Shown here one piece after another: positions 30,718-39,795 of a stretch of DNA of 64,000 nt. Position 1 is the stretch's first letter, and each line of letters starts with the position of its first letter. The translations under genes and the position numbers were made by a program. Origin of the DNA: Mesorhizobium sp. B1-1-8 (GTDB lineage Bacteria; Pseudomonadota; Alphaproteobacteria; Rhizobiales; Rhizobiaceae); assembly GCF_006442795.2 (NCBI RefSeq), contig NZ_CP083956.1:4751501-4815500 (forward strand). The letters run 5' to 3'. The notes beneath the pieces are model-generated. The model was not told the origin of the DNA and searched no databases. It worked only from the letters and a program-made list of their open reading frames with translations.

Positions 30718-31659
30718 TCACTTCGCCAGATCGACGGGCCCGATCCGAGACCCGCTTTCTGGAAGTCGGCGCGGCTCACCGCTGATCAACTCCGCGTGGT
30801 CCTTGATTACGGCGGCCACGAAGCGGATGACGGCGCGCACCGGCGCCTCATCACCGATCTCGCGGCGATAGACAAGCGAAACTGGGTGGCTGCCGATAAT
30901 ATCGGGGGTGAGCCGCACCATACGCGGTTCGGGTTCCGCCAGCATGCAGGGCATCGCCGCCAACCCGGCGCCGCCGAGCGCCGCCGCCAGCATCTCGGTC
31001 ATTTCCGCAACGCGAAACACGATCGTCGCGCCGTTGCCGTACGCTTCGACCCAGCGGGCACCGGGCACGCCAGCAAGGTTCTCGTGAAAGCCGATGATGT
31101 CGTGCCCGAACAGTCGATGTGGATCGATCGGCATTGGATGGCGATCAAGGTAGACCCGGGAGGCGTAGAGCGACCAGCCCGAGACGCAAAGCTTGCGTGC
31201 AACAAGCGTTTCGTCGATAACAGGCCCAATCCTGACTGCGAGGTCGGCCTCGCCATGCTGGAGATCGACGGGGCGGCTGCCGCTGGTCAATTCGAGGCTG
31301 ATTTCGGGACAGGCCTTGCGGAAAGCCGCCGTGCGCTCGGTAAAGAAGGGGCTGAACCCGGTCGGCAGCGCCAGCCTGACGCGGTGCGTACCCGAGCGGG
31401 CCAAGGCGGTCATCGCCTCAATGGCGCGTTCCAGATCCTCGCCGAGCGGCAGTAATTTCTGGCCAAGCGGCGTCACCTCGACGCCTTGCGGGCGGCGCAC
31501 CACCAGCGCGACCCCAAGCGCAGCCTCGAGTGCGGCCAGGCGCCGGCTGACCGTGGTGTGCCGCACGCCCGCCGCGCGGGCCGCGCCTGACAGCGTTCCC
31601 GCCCGCGCGGTGGCGAGAAAGTAGCGCAGATCGTTCCAGTCGGGTTCGCCGGTTGTCAT
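30718..31659 (-). CDS. LysR-family transcriptional regulator
   Basis: 313 residues from the ATG at 31659; a GTG one codon earlier is possible. The N-terminal winged HTH is DLRYFLATARAGTLSGAARAAGVRHTTVSRRLAALE. The effector domain continues from about residue 90 (VRLALPTGFSPFFTERTAAFRKACP). It is transcribed away from a methyltransferase gene 130 bp upstream, the usual clue to a LysR target. The inducer is unknown. Confidence 0.9.
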   Translation of the reverse strand: MTTGEPDWNDLRYFLATARAGTLSGAARAAGVRHTTVSRRLAALEAALGVALVVRRPQGVEVTPLGQKLLPLGEDLERAIEAMTALARSGTHRVRLALPTGFSPFFTERTAAFRKACPEISLELTSGSRPVDLQHGEADLAVRIGPVIDETLVARKLCVSGWSLYASRVYLDRHPMPIDPHRLFGHDIIGFHENLAGVPGARWVEAYGNGATIVFRVAEMTEMLAAALGGAGLAAMPCMLAEPEPRMVRLTPDIIGSHPVSLVYRREIGDEAPVRAVIRFVAAVIKDHAELISGEPRRLPESGSRIGPVDLAK

Positions 31660-31792
31660 CACGGGCTCATTCTAGACCAGCTCGGCGCCGGATGCTTGTG
31701 CCGTTCCGCACAGGCTTGCGCGAAAATCGCCAATGGCGGGATCACGCCGGCGGCGCCAGAATCGGCATGATCCGTATCAGAAGAGCTGAGCC

Positions 31793-32686
31793 ATGGGCAT
31801 GGAAAACCTGCGAGCGGTAGTGGCGCGGCACGCGGCATCGTTAAACGCGCTCGTGGCGCTCGGCCTTGCGCTGGAGGCGCGGCTGCGTGGCACGGCACTG
31901 GACGATGAAGCGGCTCGGCGCACCGAAGCTGTACTCGGCAGCCTCGGCGTATCGGACGTGGTTGCCGACGCCAGCGCCGCCGAGCTTTTGCCCGTGCTGG
32001 CGAGCATCAAGGTCGACCTGTTGTCGGGCGGCAAGCTCCTGTCGGCGCCATCCGCCGGCGCGGAGACCGCGGAAGCCAGCCTGCGGCAGGCCCTCGGCGA
32101 CGTTTCCGCCGGTTTCCCTGTGCTGCTCAAGCGATCAATCGCGCCGCAGCTTGCCGGTCTGCCGGAGAGGCTCGACAAGCCAGGTGCTGCTTTCCTCGAT
32201 ATAGGCGTCGGCGTCGGCGCACTGTCGGTATCTATGCTGCGGGAGTGGCCGGAACTGCGGGCCGTCGGCATCGACCCGTCGGCCGACGCCATCGCCCAGG
32301 CACACGCCAATGTGAAAGCGGCCGGGCACGCGGACCGTATCACACTGCGCATCGGTCTCGGCCAGGAGGTTGAGCTGGAGGAAGTGTTCGACCTCGCTTT
32401 CGTACCCAGCGCCTTCATCCCGGAAGCACATGTCAGAGCAATCGTCCCGCGCTGCCGGGCGGCCCTGAAGGCGGGCGGCTGGTTGCTGCTGGCAATGGTC
32501 AATCCCGGGCCGGATGCACTGGGACACGCGCTCGCAGGTTTTCGCACCACGATGTGGGGCGGCACAGTTTTCGAGAACGGTGCAGCGCAGGCCCTGGTCG
32601 AGGAATGCGGCTATGCCGACACAAAGCTGCTGCCCGGTCCGGCGGGAGCACCCGTCGCTTTCGTTGCCGGGCGCAAACCGCGCTGA
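31793..32686 (+). CDS. SAM-dependent methyltransferase
   Basis: 297 residues. The Rossmann core is FLDIGVGVGALSVSMLREWPEL (motif I) followed by VGIDPSADAIAQA (acidic loop). The N-terminal 130 residues are a helical domain reminiscent of O-methyltransferase dimerisation regions. The gene is divergent from a LysR regulator and followed 20 bp later by an SDR-type gene, so the two are probably an operon under that regulator. The methyl acceptor is unknown. Confidence 0.82.
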   Translation: MGMENLRAVVARHAASLNALVALGLALEARLRGTALDDEAARRTEAVLGSLGVSDVVADASAAELLPVLASIKVDLLSGGKLLSAPSAGAETAEASLRQALGDVSAGFPVLLKRSIAPQLAGLPERLDKPGAAFLDIGVGVGALSVSMLREWPELRAVGIDPSADAIAQAHANVKAAGHADRITLRIGLGQEVELEEVFDLAFVPSAFIPEAHVRAIVPRCRAALKAGGWLLLAMVNPGPDALGHALAGFRTTMWGGTVFENGAAQALVEECGYADTKLLPGPAGAPVAFVAGRKPR

Positions 32687-32706
32687 CGATAACCGGGAGA
32701 CTGACG

Positions 32707-33339
32707 ATGAGATTGTTGATCTTTGGCGCCTCCGGCGCGACGGGGCGCGGCCTCGTCTCGGCGGCGTTGGCGGAGGGCCACATGGTGACTGCCTTCGTCC
32801 GCACGCCGAGCAAATTTGCCGTCAGCGACGAGCATCTGAGGGTAATCATCGGAGACGTCGCTGACCGCCAGGCGGTGGACGGCGCGATTCGCGGCCACGA
32901 CGCGGTGCTCAGTTGTCTCGGGGTCAGCGTGCCGCTGAAGCACGATGCGGCGGTGATTGCCGGCATCGGCTTCATCGTCGAGGCGATGCAGCGGACCGGT
33001 CCCGCGCGGCTCATCTATCAATCGTTCCTGGGCGTCAGCGACAGCCGTCGACAATTGGGGCCGCTGCTCGGCGGCATCATCGCGCCGCTCGTGCTGCGTC
33101 ATGAGGTGGCTGATCACGAAGCGAAAGAAAGACTAATCGCGCAGTCCGGCCTCGACTGGACGATCGTTCGGCCGCCCAGGCTTGGCAATGGCCCCGCTAC
33201 TGGCCGGTTCCGCCACGGCAACGGCATTCGGGCAAAATCGCTGCTGCCGATCCTGCCTCGCGCCGACGTGGCGGCCTTCATGCTTGCCCAGGTCAGCAAC
33301 GCCACATATTCGCGCAAAGCCGTCTCGCTGCTCGACTGA
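32707..33339 (+). CDS. NAD(P)-binding atypical SDR (NmrA-like)
   Basis: 210 residues from the ATG at 32707. The nucleotide-binding motif is LLIFGASGATGRGLVSAAL at residues 3-21, with VTAFVRTPSK at the second strand. SGLDWTIVRPPRL is characteristic of atypical SDR/NAD-binding-10 proteins, which often lack the catalytic YxxxK. Likely an NADPH-dependent reductase or redox sensor. It probably shares a transcript with the methyltransferase upstream. Confidence 0.85.
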   Translation: MRLLIFGASGATGRGLVSAALAEGHMVTAFVRTPSKFAVSDEHLRVIIGDVADRQAVDGAIRGHDAVLSCLGVSVPLKHDAAVIAGIGFIVEAMQRTGPARLIYQSFLGVSDSRRQLGPLLGGIIAPLVLRHEVADHEAKERLIAQSGLDWTIVRPPRLGNGPATGRFRHGNGIRAKSLLPILPRADVAAFMLAQVSNATYSRKAVSLLD

Positions 33340-33341
33340 TC

Positions 33342-34895
33342 TTACGACACCGGAGCGGCCCCGCCCTCTTCGGTGCGCCGCGCGATGAACGCGTCGAGCA
33401 CGCCGGCGGTGGCGGCGGCCGAAGGCGGCGGCTGGAAGTCGGCGAGCAGACGCTTCCAGATGCCGGTGGCGCGTTCGGTGGCATTTTTCGAGCCGGCTTG
33501 CGTCCAATTGCCGAAATTCGACCAGTCGGCGACCAGCGGCTCGTAAAAGGCGGTGCGGTAGCGGGCCATGGTGTGGCCGGCCGAGAAGAAATGCCCGCCG
33601 GGTTGCACCTCGGCGATGGCCTCGAAACCGATGGCTTCGGCATCGCCCGGCGTGCTCACGCAAAGCTCGGCGATCGTCTGCAGCGCTTCCATGTCGGTGA
33701 TCAGCTTCTCGAAGGAGACGCTCAAGCCGCCTTCCAGCCAGCCGGCGGCATGGATGCAGACGGTGGCGCCGGCAAGCACCGAGCCCCACAGCGCGAACTG
33801 CGTCTCATGCGCTGCCTGCGCATCGGATGTGTTGGCGGCGCTGCCGCCGCCGGACCGCCAGGGCAGGCCGGTGAAGCGCGCCAGCTGGCCGGCGCCAAGC
33901 GTCGCCTTGACGTGCTCCGGCGTGCCGAAAGCCGGCGCGCCGGACTTCATGTCGACATTGGAAGAGAAGGAACCATAGACCACCGGCGCGCCGGGACGCA
34001 CGATCTGGGCGAGGGTCAGGCCCGCCAGCGCCTCGGCATGCTGCAGCGTCAGCGCGCCGGCCACCGTGATCGGCGCCATGGCGCCGGCCAGGCAGAAGGG
34101 CGTGATGATCAGCACCTGGCCGGCCTTGGCAAAGTCGATGATGCCTTGCGCCATCGGGATGTCGAGCTGGCGCGGCGAGTTGGTGTTGATGACGGTATAA
34201 CAATAGGCGCCGGTGCGGAACTCATCCTGCGAAAGGCCGCGCGCCAGCCTGATCATCTCGAAGCCGTCCTCGACCTGCGGCGTGCCGCGCGCGAAGATGA
34301 AGGGGAACTTGTCGGACAGGGTTAGCTGCGCCCGATTGACCGCATAGTGGCGGACACGATTGTCGACGTCCTGCGGCTCGATGCAGGGGCCGAGCATATG
34401 CAGCACGTCGAAATGCTGGATCAGCTTGGTCAGTTGCTCGAAGGCGGCGAGCGTGCCCGGCCTGCGGCCGCGTTCGAGATCGGTGACGTTCGGCGCGCCT
34501 GAGCCGGCCAGAAAGGTCATCGAGCCGAGTTCGAGCATCAGGTCGCGAGAGCGGTCGCCGCCGAAGGCGGGAATGGAGCGCGGCGCCGAGGCAAGGGCTG
34601 CCTCGACCATATCGCGGCCGATGCGCACCATCTGGCTGTCCTCGTCGACCAGCGCGCCGGACCTGGCAAGAATGGCGCGCGCCTGCGGCAGCAGCACCTT
34701 GATGCCTAGCTCTTCCAGCACCCGCAGCGCCGTGTCGTGAATGGCGGCGACCCGGTCGTCGGAAAAGACCGGCTGCGGCAGGAACGGGTTCTTCAGCGAG
34801 CGATAATTTGGACGGCGGCTCGATTCGCTGCCCGCCTCGCCGGCGCGTCCGCGCCGACGCTCGCGCCTAAGATCACGTGCGGCCTCATCAATCAT
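33342..34895 (-). CDS. MttB-superfamily (trimethylamine methyltransferase-like) protein, non-pyrrolysine
   Basis: 517 residues with an uninterrupted frame and no in-frame TAG, so no pyrrolysine. Family features include DTALRVLEELGIKVLLPQA near the N-terminus, FLAGSGAPNVTDLERGRRPG, and the glycine-rich C-terminal GGHFFSAGHTMARYRTAFYEPLVADW. Non-Pyl relatives such as MtgB demethylate quaternary amines (glycine betaine and others) to a corrinoid protein. No corrinoid protein or corrinoid methyltransferase gene is adjacent, so substrate and acceptor are open. It has a clear AGGAGGTTGTGCC ribosome site just before the ATG. Confidence 0.88.
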   Translation of the reverse strand: MIDEAARDLRRERRRGRAGEAGSESSRRPNYRSLKNPFLPQPVFSDDRVAAIHDTALRVLEELGIKVLLPQARAILARSGALVDEDSQMVRIGRDMVEAALASAPRSIPAFGGDRSRDLMLELGSMTFLAGSGAPNVTDLERGRRPGTLAAFEQLTKLIQHFDVLHMLGPCIEPQDVDNRVRHYAVNRAQLTLSDKFPFIFARGTPQVEDGFEMIRLARGLSQDEFRTGAYCYTVINTNSPRQLDIPMAQGIIDFAKAGQVLIITPFCLAGAMAPITVAGALTLQHAEALAGLTLAQIVRPGAPVVYGSFSSNVDMKSGAPAFGTPEHVKATLGAGQLARFTGLPWRSGGGSAANTSDAQAAHETQFALWGSVLAGATVCIHAAGWLEGGLSVSFEKLITDMEALQTIAELCVSTPGDAEAIGFEAIAEVQPGGHFFSAGHTMARYRTAFYEPLVADWSNFGNWTQAGSKNATERATGIWKRLLADFQPPPSAAATAGVLDAFIARRTEEGGAAPVS

Positions 34896-35208
34896 GGCAC
34901 AACCTCCTCATTGCCGCATCGCCTGCCTTGCGGGTTGTAGGGCGAGGCCGCAATACGCGCGCCGGCCGCTCGACGCCGACAATATGCACCGACAGCGCCG
35001 TCCCTTTCCCCGGCGAAATCGTCGTCCGCCAACGCCAGCGCGACGCCGCGGAAGTTCCCATCTGTTCGTTCAAGCGGACGGCGGTCGGAGACCCACGTCT
35101 CGCGGCCTTACGAAGAATCGGATGCATTTGGAACAATTGAAGATTGTTTCAGTTCAAGGTGCATCACAGACACGCAGTCATTTCAAGGCAGCGAGTTGAC
35201 GGCATCCA
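34896..35208. other. Intergenic region, nothing recognised
   Basis: About 310 bp between two divergent genes. It contains the ribosome binding site of the MttB-type gene at its left edge. No open gene, repeat or structured RNA is evident; promoters for both neighbours presumably lie here. Confidence 0.5.
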
Positions 35209-35916
35209 ATGGCGACGGACGAGGGCAAGACCAGTGATCAAACCCTGCAATGCCTCACGACCGAACATTTCGTGTTGCAGACGGCGCGGTCGGCCACCAT
35301 CCAGGAGGCCAATTCGCGCGCCGTCCTTTTCCTGACCGCCGTTTCCAGCGCCACCGTCGCGCTGGCCTTCGTCGCTCAAGTGACGAGCATGGGCCAGCCA
35401 TTCGTTCTTTTCAGCCTGATCCTGCTTCCCTGCCTGTATTTCATCGGCATCGTCACCTTCGTTCGGGCGGTCCAGGTCGCAATCGAGGACATGGTCCTTG
35501 CACGTGGCATGGCTCGCATCCGGCATTATTTCGTGGAGACGGCTCCCGGCGTGGAGAAATACTTGATCCACTCCCGTCACGACGACGAGGAGGCATTGCT
35601 CGTCAGCAAAGCCCTTCATTCCTCGCACTGGCAATCATTCATGAGCACTGCGGGGATGGTGAGCGTCATCGCCAGTGTCATCGCAGGTGTTTTCACCGGC
35701 GTGCTGGCGAAAGCCGTCGCAGTCCCGGGTATCGTCGCGGCAACCGGAATTGGCATGTTGGTGTTCGCCGTCAGCATCTTCGCCCTTCGTCAATACCAGG
35801 AGGCTAGATGGAATGCTGCCGAACATATGCTGGACGTGCGGTTCCCAAGCACCACAGCGGCCTCCCGTGGCGCCGGCCGTTCAGATGAACGGGGTCGAGA
35901 GCACCCCGAACCATAA
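35209..35916 (+). CDS. Membrane protein of unknown function
   Basis: 235 residues with four hydrophobic segments in two pairs: AVLFLTAVSSATVALAFVAQV and FVLFSLILLPCLYFIGIVTF, then MVSVIASVIAGVFTGVLAKA and GIVAATGIGMLVFAVSIFAL. Between the pairs is a soluble loop of about 60 residues (EDMVLARGMARIRHYFVETAPGVEKYLIHS). The tail is polar and basic. I do not recognise the family. Confidence 0.7.
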   Translation: MATDEGKTSDQTLQCLTTEHFVLQTARSATIQEANSRAVLFLTAVSSATVALAFVAQVTSMGQPFVLFSLILLPCLYFIGIVTFVRAVQVAIEDMVLARGMARIRHYFVETAPGVEKYLIHSRHDDEEALLVSKALHSSHWQSFMSTAGMVSVIASVIAGVFTGVLAKAVAVPGIVAATGIGMLVFAVSIFALRQYQEARWNAAEHMLDVRFPSTTAASRGAGRSDERGREHPEP

Positions 35917-36070
35917 TGGTGGTCGGTGCGCTTCCAATCAACAAAGCTGTGCTGTGGCTTCGCTGCTCTTGTGAGCAGTGATAAAATGGTCGAATAGTTT
36001 GACAGGGTGCTCCCCCTGAAACTGCCCGCATCCTGTTTCGGGCGAAAGCACGCTCGGCGGGAAATCTGGA

Positions 36071-38227
36071 ATGGCAAGTCCTTCGAAACCACGCAAGAGA
36101 AGAGGCCGGATCGCCTCCGCGCTGCTTGCCGTCGACGCTTGGCTCGATTCCTCGCTCTACGAGATCAGCTTCAAGGCGCGCGAGTTCTGGGAAGCCGCCA
36201 CCATCTTTTCGCGTCGTTTCCGGCTGCATGGCTGGCGCCGCAGCATCATCGAGGTGCTGAGCGAAGGCTTCACCATGGGCGCCGGCGGCTTCGTCGTGCT
36301 GCTCGCGCTTGCCATGCCCGCCTTCCAGATCACCGCGAGCGACTGGCGCGGCCAGGGCGACTTCGCCGTCACCTTCCTCGACCGCTACGGCAACGAGATC
36401 GGCCAGCGCGGCATCATCCAGCGCGATTCCGTGCCGGTCGACGAGATGCCCGACCACGTCATCAAGGCGGTGCTGGCGACCGAGGACCGGCGTTTCTTCG
36501 ACCATTACGGCATTGATATTCTTGGTCTCTCCCGCGCGATCTTCGAGAATGTGCGGGCCAATTCGGTCGTGCAGGGCGGCTCCAGCATCACCCAGCAGCT
36601 CGCCAAGAACCTGTTCCTTTCCAACGAGCGCACCCTCGAGCGCAAGATCAAGGAAGCCTTCCTGTCGTTGTGGCTGGAGGCCAACCTCTCCAAAAAGGAG
36701 ATCCTGCAGCTCTATCTCGACCGCGCCTACATGGGCGGCGGCACGTTCGGCATCGAGGCGGCGGCGGATTTCTACTTCGGCAAGAGCGTCAAGGACCTGA
36801 ACCTGGCCGAAGCGGCCATGCTTGCCGGCCTGTTCAAGGCGCCGACCAAATACGCCCCGCACATCAACCTGCCGGCGGCGCGCGCCCGCGCCAACGTGGT
36901 GCTTTCCAACCTCGTCGACGCCGGCTTCATGACCGAGGGCCAGGTGCTGCAGGCGAGGCTGCATCCGGCCGATGTCGTCGACCGCGGCGAGCAGAAGAGC
37001 CCGGACTATTTCCTCGACTGGGCCTTCGACGAGGTCAAGAAGATCGCCAAGCCCGGCCAGCACTCGCTGGTGGCGCACACCACGTTCGATGCCAACATCC
37101 AGAAGGCGGCGGAGGAGTCGGTCGAGTTCCACCTGCGCCAGTTCGGCAAGGAATACAACGTCACCGAAGGCGCGGTGGTGGTGATCGAGACCAATGGCGC
37201 GGTGCGCGCCATCGTCGGCGGCCGCGACTACGGCACCAGCCAGTTCAACCGCGCCACCAAGGCGCTGCGCCAGACCGGCTCCTCGTTCAAGCCTTACGTC
37301 TATGCCACCGCGATGGAGCACGGCTTCACGCCGGATTCAGTCGTGTCCGGCGGCCCGATCAGCTGGGGCAGCTGGTCGCCGCACAATTACAATGGCGGCT
37401 CGGCCGGCAACGTGACGCTGATCACGGCGATCGCCAAATCGATCAATACCGTGCCGGTGCGGCTCGCCAAGGATTATCTCGGCGTCGGCCCGATCAAGGC
37501 GATGGCCGAATCGATGGGCGTCGAATCGCCGCTGGAATCGCATAAGACCATGGTGCTCGGCACCTCCGGCATGACGGTGATGGACCAGGCGACAGGATAT
37601 AGCGTGTTTGCACAGAACGGCTTCGTCGGCTCCCGCCACGGCATCACGCAGCTCGTCACGCGCACCGGCGAGGTGGTCTATGACTGGGCCAAGGACGCGC
37701 CGCCTCCGCACCGCGTGCTGTCGGAACAGGCGCTGAAATACATGAACACCATGCTGGCGGCGGTGCCGGCGATCGGCACGGCCAGACGCGCGCAGTTGCC
37801 CAATATCGTCGTCGCCGGCAAGACCGGGACGACGCAGTCCTATCGCGACGCCTGGTTCGTCGGCTTCACCGGCAATTACACGGCCGCCGTCTGGCTCGGC
37901 AACGACGACTTTACGGCAACCAACAAAATGACGGGCGGCACGCTGCCGGCAATGGTCTGGCAGCGGCTGATGGTCTACGCGCACCAGAACATCGACCTGA
38001 AGCCGATCCCGGGCATCGAGCATCCGTGGGTCGATCCGGAAGTCGCCGCCAAGGCCGAGGAGGCGGCGAAGAAGGAGGCTGACGCGGCGGCTGCGCAAGC
38101 CGAGGCCGAGCGCCCGCCGGTGCTTTCCAGCCGGACCACGCAGACGCTGAGGGAAATGACCAAGCTGTTCGAGGCTGCACACGTGCTCGACGCGCCCGCC
38201 CCGCGGGAGACGCTGTCGGCGCTCTAA
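36071..38227 (+). CDS. Class A penicillin-binding protein (PBP1-type)
   Basis: 718 residues: a cytoplasmic basic start, a membrane anchor at about 65-85 (GFVVLLALAMPAFQ), then the GT51 transglycosylase domain with EDRRFFDHYGID and QGGSSITQQLAKNLFLSNERTLERKIKEA. The transpeptidase has RQTGSSFKPYVYA (active Ser-x-x-Lys), SINTVP (SxN) and GKTGTTQSYRDAWFVGFTG (KTG). The C-terminus is an Ala/Glu-rich tail. It polymerises and crosslinks peptidoglycan in the periplasm. It stands alone; the DUF1214 gene follows about 80 bp later. Confidence 0.93.
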   Translation: MASPSKPRKRRGRIASALLAVDAWLDSSLYEISFKAREFWEAATIFSRRFRLHGWRRSIIEVLSEGFTMGAGGFVVLLALAMPAFQITASDWRGQGDFAVTFLDRYGNEIGQRGIIQRDSVPVDEMPDHVIKAVLATEDRRFFDHYGIDILGLSRAIFENVRANSVVQGGSSITQQLAKNLFLSNERTLERKIKEAFLSLWLEANLSKKEILQLYLDRAYMGGGTFGIEAAADFYFGKSVKDLNLAEAAMLAGLFKAPTKYAPHINLPAARARANVVLSNLVDAGFMTEGQVLQARLHPADVVDRGEQKSPDYFLDWAFDEVKKIAKPGQHSLVAHTTFDANIQKAAEESVEFHLRQFGKEYNVTEGAVVVIETNGAVRAIVGGRDYGTSQFNRATKALRQTGSSFKPYVYATAMEHGFTPDSVVSGGPISWGSWSPHNYNGGSAGNVTLITAIAKSINTVPVRLAKDYLGVGPIKAMAESMGVESPLESHKTMVLGTSGMTVMDQATGYSVFAQNGFVGSRHGITQLVTRTGEVVYDWAKDAPPPHRVLSEQALKYMNTMLAAVPAIGTARRAQLPNIVVAGKTGTTQSYRDAWFVGFTGNYTAAVWLGNDDFTATNKMTGGTLPAMVWQRLMVYAHQNIDLKPIPGIEHPWVDPEVAAKAEEAAKKEADAAAAQAEAERPPVLSSRTTQTLREMTKLFEAAHVLDAPAPRETLSAL

Positions 38228-38305
38228 CCGGCCTCAAATCAAGCCGGCTTGCCACATGGCCCCGCGTCGCGATATCCCGAGCAACCTCCTCTGTTGCGGC
38301 CCCTC

Positions 38306-38890
38306 ATGCTCAAGAATGCCTTCCTCACGCTGCTGTCGCTTGCCATGGCCATCGGGCTGGGTGGCGGCAGCGTCTGGTACGCGCTCAACGCGCAGGATGG
38401 CGTCGGCGCGATCCGCATCGGCCAATGGACAGCGTTTCCCGAAGTGGGCATGCTGGCCGCCGATCCCTATTCGAAGGCGCGCGTGGCGCGCGAGGGTGTT
38501 TTGGCGCTCGGCCGGGCCGAGGGCCTGTCCTTCGTGGCCGAGCGCGACGAGGCGGGCGAGCCGCTGAAGCGGGAATGCGCCTACACGATCGAAGGCGGCT
38601 ATCCGACGGCCAGGTTCTGGACGCTTTATGCCGCCGACCAGTCGCTCGGCGTCATCGACACCGGCAAGGCAAGGCCTGCCGCGCTGCAATCCTACGAGGT
38701 GCTGCGCCAGCCCGACAATACGGTCGACATTTCGGTCGGCAATCGCCCTGCCCCCGGCAACTGGCTGCTCACCAACGGCTTCGGCCAGATGTATTTCGTG
38801 CTCACCTTCTACGATACGCCGATTGCCTCGAGCACGGGCCTCTCCGACGTGACGCTGCCGCGCATCCTGAAGGCGGGCTGCAATGCGTAG
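38306..38890 (+). CDS. DUF1214-domain membrane-anchored protein
   Basis: 194 residues from the ATG at 38306 (MLKNAFLTLLSLAMAIGLGG), with an N-terminal anchor or signal. ARFWTLYAADQSLGVI and NWLLTNGFGQMYFVLTFYDTP are typical of DUF1214. It overlaps the following DUF1254 gene by 8 bp. In many bacteria DUF1254 and DUF1214 are fused in one protein with DUF1254 first; here they are two genes in the opposite order. Function is unknown. Confidence 0.85.
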   Translation: MLKNAFLTLLSLAMAIGLGGGSVWYALNAQDGVGAIRIGQWTAFPEVGMLAADPYSKARVAREGVLALGRAEGLSFVAERDEAGEPLKRECAYTIEGGYPTARFWTLYAADQSLGVIDTGKARPAALQSYEVLRQPDNTVDISVGNRPAPGNWLLTNGFGQMYFVLTFYDTPIASSTGLSDVTLPRILKAGCNA

Positions 38891-39431
38891 CCTGCTGCAC
38901 GCCCTGATCCTCGGCCTGCTCGGCGCCGGCATCGTGCACATCGTCGTGCTGTTCCTGGTGCCGGAATTTTCCGAGCGCGACGCCTGGTCGCGGCTGGCGA
39001 TGGCCTCCGATCTCTACAAGATGGCGCGACTGGACGCCGAAGCCGGCGGCGCGCCGGTGGTGAAGTCGGTCGACCCGCTGTTCTACGCCGCCGCCTGCCG
39101 CTTCGACCTGGCCGACGGGCTGGTGCGGATCAGGGCGCCCGGCGACGTGCCGTTCTGGTCGGCCTCGGTTTATGATCGCAACGGCCACAACATCTATTCC
39201 TTCAACGACCACAACGCCAACGGCGAAAAGCTCGACGCCGTGGTGCTGACGCCGGCGCAGATGATAGATGTCCGGCGCGATCTTCCGGAGGATCTGCAGG
39301 GCGCGATCTTCGTCGAAGCGCCGATCGAGGAAGGCATTTTCGTCGTCCGCGCCTTCGTGCCGGACGAGAGCTGGAAGCCGACCGTGTCGCGCTTTCTCGA
39401 GCAGAGTGCCTGCGAGCTACAGGACTACTGA
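38883..39431 (+). CDS. DUF1254-domain membrane-anchored protein
   Basis: 182 residues starting MRSLLHALILGLLGAGIVHI (anchor). ADGLVRIRAPGDVPFWSASVYDRNGHNIYSFND fits DUF1254. Its start lies within the last 8 bases of the DUF1214 gene, so translation is coupled and the two proteins probably act together in the envelope. Function unknown. Confidence 0.85.
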   Translation: MRSLLHALILGLLGAGIVHIVVLFLVPEFSERDAWSRLAMASDLYKMARLDAEAGGAPVVKSVDPLFYAAACRFDLADGLVRIRAPGDVPFWSASVYDRNGHNIYSFNDHNANGEKLDAVVLTPAQMIDVRRDLPEDLQGAIFVEAPIEEGIFVVRAFVPDESWKPTVSRFLEQSACELQDY

Positions 39432-39444
39432 CAATCCAAGCCGA

Positions 39445-39627
39445 TCAGTGGTGCGGGACTGGCGGTTGCGGCGAAACCGGCTTGTCCGCCGGACGCGCCT
39501 CGCCGATCAGCGGCTTCTGCTCGTAGCGAACGCCGGGGAAAATAATGACCGCCGACGCCGTGCCGGTGTCGTGACTTGCTCGATTGACTGGTGCCGGTCG
39601 CGGCACGAAAGACAGTACCATGCCCAT
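39445..39627 (-). CDS. Small conserved hypothetical protein
   Basis: 60 residues from the ATG at 39627 (MGMVLSFVPRPAPVNRASHD), ending KPVSPQPPVPHH. The central AVIIFPGVRYEQKPL resembles short conserved rhizobial proteins I have seen with IxFxGVRYE. It converges on the DUF1254 gene. No membrane segment and no known domain; function unknown. Confidence 0.6.
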   Translation of the reverse strand: MGMVLSFVPRPAPVNRASHDTGTASAVIIFPGVRYEQKPLIGEARPADKPVSPQPPVPHH

Positions 39628-39795
39628 GGTTCGCGCATTCCTCTCGGTTGCCCCGGAGCACAACGCTACGCCTCCAAGTCGATTAAGGCGGGCAGAGGGT
39701 TAACGGAGCGCTAACGGATCGTCGCTAAGTTGATCTTTGTTCCCTGGAGACGCCAAACCGGCACGGCTGGATTGCGCGGGCCAGGGTCGTGTCGA

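Noticed and set aside
33342..34895. Possible pyrrolysine-containing trimethylamine methyltransferase
   Set aside because: The frame has no in-frame TAG, so it cannot encode pyrrolysine.
35804..37321. 505-codon minus-strand frame opposite the penicillin-binding protein
   Set aside because: Repetitive Ala/Leu/Glu shadow; the plus strand has complete transglycosylase and transpeptidase motifs.
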